Shown here piece after piece: positions 3,885 to 6,911 of a stretch of DNA of 6,911 nt. Position numbers and translations under genes: made by a program. This stretch comes from Candidatus Saccharibacteria bacterium UBA6575 (lineage in GTDB: Bacteria > Patescibacteriota > Saccharimonadia > Saccharimonadales > Saccharimonadaceae): the NCBI GenBank assembly GCA_002434005.1, contig DJJF01000026.1, forward strand, positions 20,893 to 27,803. Direction: 5' to 3'. Below the pieces are notes generated by a model that was not told the origin of the DNA, did no database searches, and saw only the letters and a program-made list of their open reading frames with translations. Each line of letters opens with the position of its first letter. The first letter of the stretch is position 1.

Positions 3885-5524
3885 TGGCAAAACGAGTTTT
3901 TTACGATGATGACGCACGCGAGCGTGTGTTAAAGGGCGCTCAAGCACTCTATGATGCAGTGAAAGTGACGTATGGGCCGAAAGGCAACAATGTGGTGATT
4001 GCTAAGGGCTATGGTGGCCCTACTGTGACACACGACGGCGTTACTGTGGCCGAAGCAGTGGAGCTACCCGAAGATGATGATGAGACTCTGGGATACAAAG
4101 TAGGCGCGGAGCTAATAAAGCAAGCAGCCAGTAAATTGAACAAAGCTGCTGGTGATGGAACGACTACTGTAACGGTTCTAACCTACAACATTCTCAAAGA
4201 AGCCAATCGACTGATCGCTGCCGGCCACAACCCGCAGGAGCTGCGCCGGGGGATTGAAGAGGCTGGGCGCGAGGTCATTGCGCAGCTAGATAGCCTAAGC
4301 GAAAGCATTGAAGGTAAAACCGCGCGTGTAGCGGAAGTCGCTACTATATCGGCTGGCGATGAAACAATCGGTACGCTGATTGCCGATGTGATTGCTAAGG
4401 TGGGCAAGGAAGGCGTTGTAACAGTTGAAGCTGGGCAAGGCCTTGAAATGGAAGCCGAAGTTGTAGAGGGCTTTAGCTTAGATCGAGGTTGGGCAAGCCC
4501 ATTCTTTGTAACAGATGCCGGCAGGCAAGAAGCGGTGTTTGATAAGCCATCGATTGTTATCACCGATAAGAAGATATCGACAGCCGCTGAACTTTTACCG
4601 CTTGTTGAAAAGTTGGCCCAGGCCGGCAAGAAAGACATCGTGCTTATTGCCGATGAGGTTGACGGAGAAGCATTATCCATTCTTGTGCTCAATAAGCTAA
4701 AAGGTGTTTTAAATACCGTAGTTGTAAAAGCACCAAGCTTTGGAGACCGTCGTAAAGATGTAATGGCAGATATTGCGACGCTGACCGGTGGGCAAGTGAT
4801 TTCAGAAGACCAGGGTCTAACATTTGAGAATGTTGGACTTGAAGTGGTAGGAAGTGCACGTAAGGTGATCGTTGCCAAAGATGAAACAACAATCATCGAA
4901 GGTGTTGGGCACGCCGACAGCATCTCAAACCGCATTAAGCAGATTCTGGCACAAGCTGATAATGCCAGTAGCGAGTATGACAAAGAACAATTTGAAAAAC
5001 GTGCAGCGGCGCTTTCGGGTAAAGTTGCTGTTATTAAAGTGGGTGGTGCCACCGAAACCGAGATTGACGAAAAGAAGTTCCGCGTTGATGATGCCGTTGC
5101 GGCAACTAAGGCTGCGTTGGCCGAGGGTATCGTGGCTGGTGGCGGTGTGACGCTGGTTAATCTTTCGGCAAATATTTCGGCGGAGGGTGCGGATAGCGTT
5201 TCAGCTGGTCGCTCAATTTTGAAAAATGCGCTGCGTCAACCGTTCCTTCAGATCACGGCGAATGCTGGCCTGAATTCAGAAGCGCTTTTGGCGCAGGTCG
5301 AAAGTGGTAAACCGGGCTTTGGTGTCAATGTAATGAACCCCGAAAAGGGACTCGTAGATGTTAAAAAGGCAGGCGTGATTGATCCAGCACGTGTCACTAA
5401 AGAAGCGGTACAGAATGCGGTTTCAATCGCTAGTACGGCTGCAACTATGGGCGCGCTCGTTGTCGACATCCCTGAAAAAGAGGCAATGCCACCTATGGGC
5501 GGCGGTATGCCAGGCATGATGTAA
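3884..5524 (+). CDS. groEL: Chaperonin GroEL (Hsp60)
   Basis: GroEL folds nascent and stress-denatured proteins in an ATP-driven double ring with GroES. The 546-aa length is normal. Visible markers: the equatorial VTYGPKGNNVV (28-38), THDGVTVAE (49-57, D51 matching the catalytic D52 of E. coli), the nucleotide motif AAGDGTTT (88-95, D91), apical LDRGWASPFFVT (199-210) forming part of the substrate/GroES-binding surface, APSFGDRRK (283-291), RVDDAVAATKAALAEGIVAGGG (400-421, D403 matching D398) and a Gly-Met-rich tail MPPMGGGMPGMM. The apical Tyr of E. coli RGYLSP is Trp (203) here. ATG overlaps the preceding stop by one base (TAATG), with AAGGAG and AGGGAG within the upstream gene as ribosome sites. 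It is last in the CIRCE-controlled operon, followed by a strong terminator. Confidence 0.98.
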   Translation: MAKRVFYDDDARERVLKGAQALYDAVKVTYGPKGNNVVIAKGYGGPTVTHDGVTVAEAVELPEDDDETLGYKVGAELIKQAASKLNKAAGDGTTTVTVLTYNILKEANRLIAAGHNPQELRRGIEEAGREVIAQLDSLSESIEGKTARVAEVATISAGDETIGTLIADVIAKVGKEGVVTVEAGQGLEMEAEVVEGFSLDRGWASPFFVTDAGRQEAVFDKPSIVITDKKISTAAELLPLVEKLAQAGKKDIVLIADEVDGEALSILVLNKLKGVLNTVVVKAPSFGDRRKDVMADIATLTGGQVISEDQGLTFENVGLEVVGSARKVIVAKDETTIIEGVGHADSISNRIKQILAQADNASSEYDKEQFEKRAAALSGKVAVIKVGGATETEIDEKKFRVDDAVAATKAALAEGIVAGGGVTLVNLSANISAEGADSVSAGRSILKNALRQPFLQITANAGLNSEALLAQVESGKPGFGVNVMNPEKGLVDVKKAGVIDPARVTKEAVQNAVSIASTAATMGALVVDIPEKEAMPPMGGGMPGMM

Positions 5525-5537
5525 GAACGCATGTAAT

Positions 5538-5567
5538 AAAAAGTCCGGAGCGAATCCGGACTTTTTT
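5538..5567. terminator. Bidirectional intrinsic terminator shared by groEL and the convergent gene
   Basis: Stem AAGTCCGGA/TCCGGACTT (5541-5549, 5555-5563) with a 5-nt GCGAA loop, flanked by a run of A on the left and six T on the right. It ends groEL transcripts on the plus strand and, 15 bp after the stop at 5582, those of the 158-aa gene on the minus strand. Confidence 0.92.
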
Positions 5568-5581
5568 GTAGGGTGATTAAT

Positions 5582-6058
5582 CTACTGCTTTGGGCCGCTG
5601 AGGAAATCGATTTCCTTAATGATATCGAGTAGGGCTTGCGCACGGCGAGATTCATCCTCGATCAATTTAGCGGTTTCGTGAGCCGGTTCGATCAGCGTTT
5701 TGTCATCGGTTGAGCGAAGTAGGAGCAGGTAGGTGTCAAACTTTTCTTCAGCTGGAATGTTGAGCTTGTCGACGAGTGGGCGAAGTTCGCTAAGGGCTTC
5801 CTGCTTTACGCCGCTTAGGTCATCGCCGAGTGGTGTAGCCACTGAAGGGGTAACCACAGGGGGTACTGCCAATTCGGGCTCGACAGCTGGTTCTGGCTCA
5901 GGAAGTGCCGTGTCATCGGCAGCGGGTGCTGCAGTAGCGGCATCATCGGCAGGGGTAGCTGCATCTGCCTGTAAGTCGACACCTGCTAATACCTTGGCCA
6001 ATTCCTGGTCGTCACTGATTGGTTGCTGCGATTGATCTATCGGTTCTACGTTTGCCAT
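5582..6058 (-). CDS. Unrecognised 158-aa protein with acidic Ala/Pro-rich linker and helical C-terminal domain
   Basis: Function not recognised. ATG at 6058 is used because AGAGG lies about 5-7 nt upstream; an in-frame GTG at 6064 is too close to that site. Residues 1-30 are polar with a short helix DDQELAKVLAG (16-26). Residues 31-78 are low-complexity and likely disordered, rich in A, D, P, E and V (AATAAPAADDT, then PEPEPAVEPELAVPPVV). Residues 80-152 look like a helical bundle: GVKQEALSELRPLVDKLN, PAEEKFDTYLLLLRSTDD, TLIEPAHETAKLIEDESRRAQALLDIIKEID. There is no signal peptide or membrane helix. The design, a flexible acidic tether and a compact helical module, recalls scaffolds or adaptors, but this is inference. 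It is divergent from the sugar isomerase gene and convergent with groEL. The many GCx codons create a shadow frame on the opposite strand. Confidence 0.75.
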   Translation of the reverse strand: MANVEPIDQSQQPISDDQELAKVLAGVDLQADAATPADDAATAAPAADDTALPEPEPAVEPELAVPPVVTPSVATPLGDDLSGVKQEALSELRPLVDKLNIPAEEKFDTYLLLLRSTDDKTLIEPAHETAKLIEDESRRAQALLDIIKEIDFLSGPKQ

Positions 6059-6089
6059 GCCCACCTCTGATATTGATTATGCTTCTAAG

Positions 6090-6118
6090 TTGATAATACT
6101 GTACCATAGATACAGAAT
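6090..6118 (+). promoter_or_regulatory. Weak candidate promoter for the isomerase gene
   Basis: -35-like TTGATA (6090-6095), 17-bp spacer, -10-like CAGAAT (6113-6118, 4 of 6). It is the best pair in the 83-bp divergent gap before the GTG at 6142; the implied start of transcription near 6125 would just include the AAGGAGG ribosome site. Alternative boxes (TTGATT at 6073-6078; GATAAT at 6092-6097) are poorly spaced. Confidence 0.3.
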
Positions 6119-6125
6119 TACCCGC

Positions 6126-6132
6126 AAGGAGG
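6126..6132 (+). promoter_or_regulatory. Consensus Shine-Dalgarno AAGGAGG deciding the GTG start of the isomerase
   Basis: AAGGAGG is followed after 9 nt by GTG (6142) in the isomerase frame. An ATG at 6135, in a different frame, is only 2 nt away and opens a frame that ends at 6260 without resembling a protein family. Confidence 0.8.
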
Positions 6133-6141
6133 CTATGAACC

Positions 6142-6911
6142 GTGCTCGACGACATGAACATCTTGACCAAACGCGACAGCGAATCAACCCTCGATTCCAG
6201 TACGTTGCAGTATCAGCAGACTACTATGGATATCGATATTATTCATCCGAGCCACGATGAGCGGAGCATTACTCGAGTGGTTGCTGTCGGTATGGGTGGA
6301 TCGGCGTTGGCGTACGAGTTTATTAAAACGTGGCTTGATTCGGAACTGAAGGTGCCCTACGAAATCGCTAAGTCATACGCATTCCCAGCAAGTGTTGATA
6401 AAAATACGTTGGTTGTTGCGAGTAGTTGTTCTGGCAATACTGAAGAGGTGCTTGCAGCCCTTGATCTGGCGCTCGAGAAAGGTGCTCAAGTTGCAATTGT
6501 AGCCGGCGGAGGTAAGCTTGCCGAGCGAGCTGAAGCTGAAGGTATCGCGCATGTGGTGCTGCCACCGATTCATATCCAGCCGCGTATGCTAACTTTCGTA
6601 CAAGTTCGAGCACATGTCGCGCTACTTGGACTATTTGGCCTGCTTGACGCCGAGCGACTGCTTACTGAAATTGCTGCTACACATGATTGGCTCAAGGATC
6701 AGACTGATCAATGGGCCAAAGAAGTGCCAACTGATAAGAACCTGGCAAAGCAATTAGCTCTTCACGCGGTTGGTAAAACACCAGTATTTTACGGCGGACC
6801 ACTTTCATGGTCACTCGCATACAAATGGAAGATTAGTTGGAATGAGAATGCCAAGAATGTGGCATTTTGGAATCAGTATCCTGAAGTAAGCCACAACGAA
6901 TTCATTGGTTG
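6142..6911 (+). CDS. Bifunctional phosphoglucose/phosphomannose isomerase-like SIS protein, N-terminal 256 residues (3'-truncated)
   Basis: The PGI/PMI family of SIS-domain enzymes interconverts glucose-6-phosphate or mannose-6-phosphate with fructose-6-phosphate in the cytoplasm, feeding glycolysis and sugar-nucleotide synthesis. The first SIS domain shows VVAVGMGGSALAYEFIKTWL (46-65), SSCSGNTEEVLAAL (94-107, the phosphate-binding Ser/Thr motif) and LPPIHIQPRM (140-149). The second opens with TPVFYGGPLSWSLAYKWKISWNENAKN (213-239), and the fragment ends at PEVSHNEFIG (247-256). E235 and H251 are 16 residues apart, as are the catalytic Glu203 and His219 of the Pyrobaculum enzyme. Usual forms are about 300-340 aa, so about 50-80 residues lie outside. 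The usual PELNHNE is PEVSHNE and SYSGNTEE is SSCSGNTEE, both conservative. GTG start: see the ribosome site; ATG 6154 is the alternative. Confidence 0.9.
   Translation, partial: MLDDMNILTKRDSESTLDSSTLQYQQTTMDIDIIHPSHDERSITRVVAVGMGGSALAYEFIKTWLDSELKVPYEIAKSYAFPASVDKNTLVVASSCSGNTEEVLAALDLALEKGAQVAIVAGGGKLAERAEAEGIAHVVLPPIHIQPRMLTFVQVRAHVALLGLFGLLDAERLLTEIAATHDWLKDQTDQWAKEVPTDKNLAKQLALHAVGKTPVFYGGPLSWSLAYKWKISWNENAKNVAFWNQYPEVSHNEFIG

Noticed and set aside
4183..5052. 289-aa open frame on the minus strand inside groEL
   Set aside because: It lies antisense to a certain groEL, has Ser/Ala/Thr/Leu-rich content typical of the reverse complement of a coding strand, and no ribosome site was seen.
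5733..6035. 100-aa Ser/Ala/Gly-rich plus-strand frame
   Set aside because: Antisense to the Ala/Pro-rich linker of the 158-aa gene; its repeats mirror that linker's codons.
6057..6260. 67-aa plus-strand frame in the divergent gap
   Set aside because: It overlaps the start of the isomerase and lacks a ribosome site at its first ATG; the AAGGAGG serves the GTG at 6142.

Overview
The window looks like chromosomal DNA of a small-genome Candidate Phyla Radiation bacterium, most plausibly Saccharibacteria (TM7). This is inferred from the gene set and protein style (a divergent MurE, a FemAB-like aminoacyltransferase, groES-groEL under CIRCE, a PGI/PMI-type sugar isomerase), not from a database match. 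TGA works as a stop (groES ends in TGA inside an ATGA overlap), so the TGA-recoded Gracilibacteria/SR1 lineages are unlikely.

Layout. (1) 2-550, +: the C-terminal 182 residues of a MurE-type Mur ligase. (2) 547-1578, -: a FemAB/FemX-like peptidyltransferase that converges on murE, the two stop codons overlapping; its promoter lies so close to the ATG that the mRNA may be leaderless. Both genes point to peptidoglycan peptide synthesis. (3) About 1620-2940, -: a GC-rich accessory block of three unrecognised small proteins in two complete transcription units: promoter, 108-aa gene, hairpin terminator; then promoter, 139-aa gene, 106-aa gene, hairpin terminator. The block fits exactly between the promoter of the FemAB-like gene and the terminator of the next gene, which suggests an inserted cassette. 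(4) 2984-3265, -: a 93-aa acidic protein of unknown function, divergent from groES, with its own promoter.

(5) 3352-5567, +: the chaperonin operon. A perfect CIRCE operator (TTAGCACTC-N9-GAGTGCTAA) overlaps the -35 of a sigma70-type promoter, followed by groES (88 aa), a 63-aa single-pass membrane/coiled-coil protein, groEL (546 aa) and a strong terminator. The small membrane gene overlaps groES by 4 bp and groEL by 1 bp, so all three are probably translationally coupled. A membrane protein between groES and groEL is the most unusual feature of the window. (6) 5582-6058, -: a 158-aa protein with an acidic Ala/Pro-rich disordered segment and a helical C-terminal domain, converging on groEL and sharing its bidirectional terminator. 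(7) 6142-6911, +: the first 256 residues of a SIS-domain bifunctional phosphoglucose/phosphomannose isomerase-like enzyme, starting at GTG behind a perfect Shine-Dalgarno and running off the window.

How the genes relate: the two ends supply cell-envelope and sugar-phosphate metabolism, the middle supplies heat-inducible protein folding, and the GC-rich block appears unrelated to either. No tRNA, rRNA, CRISPR array or transposase is visible.
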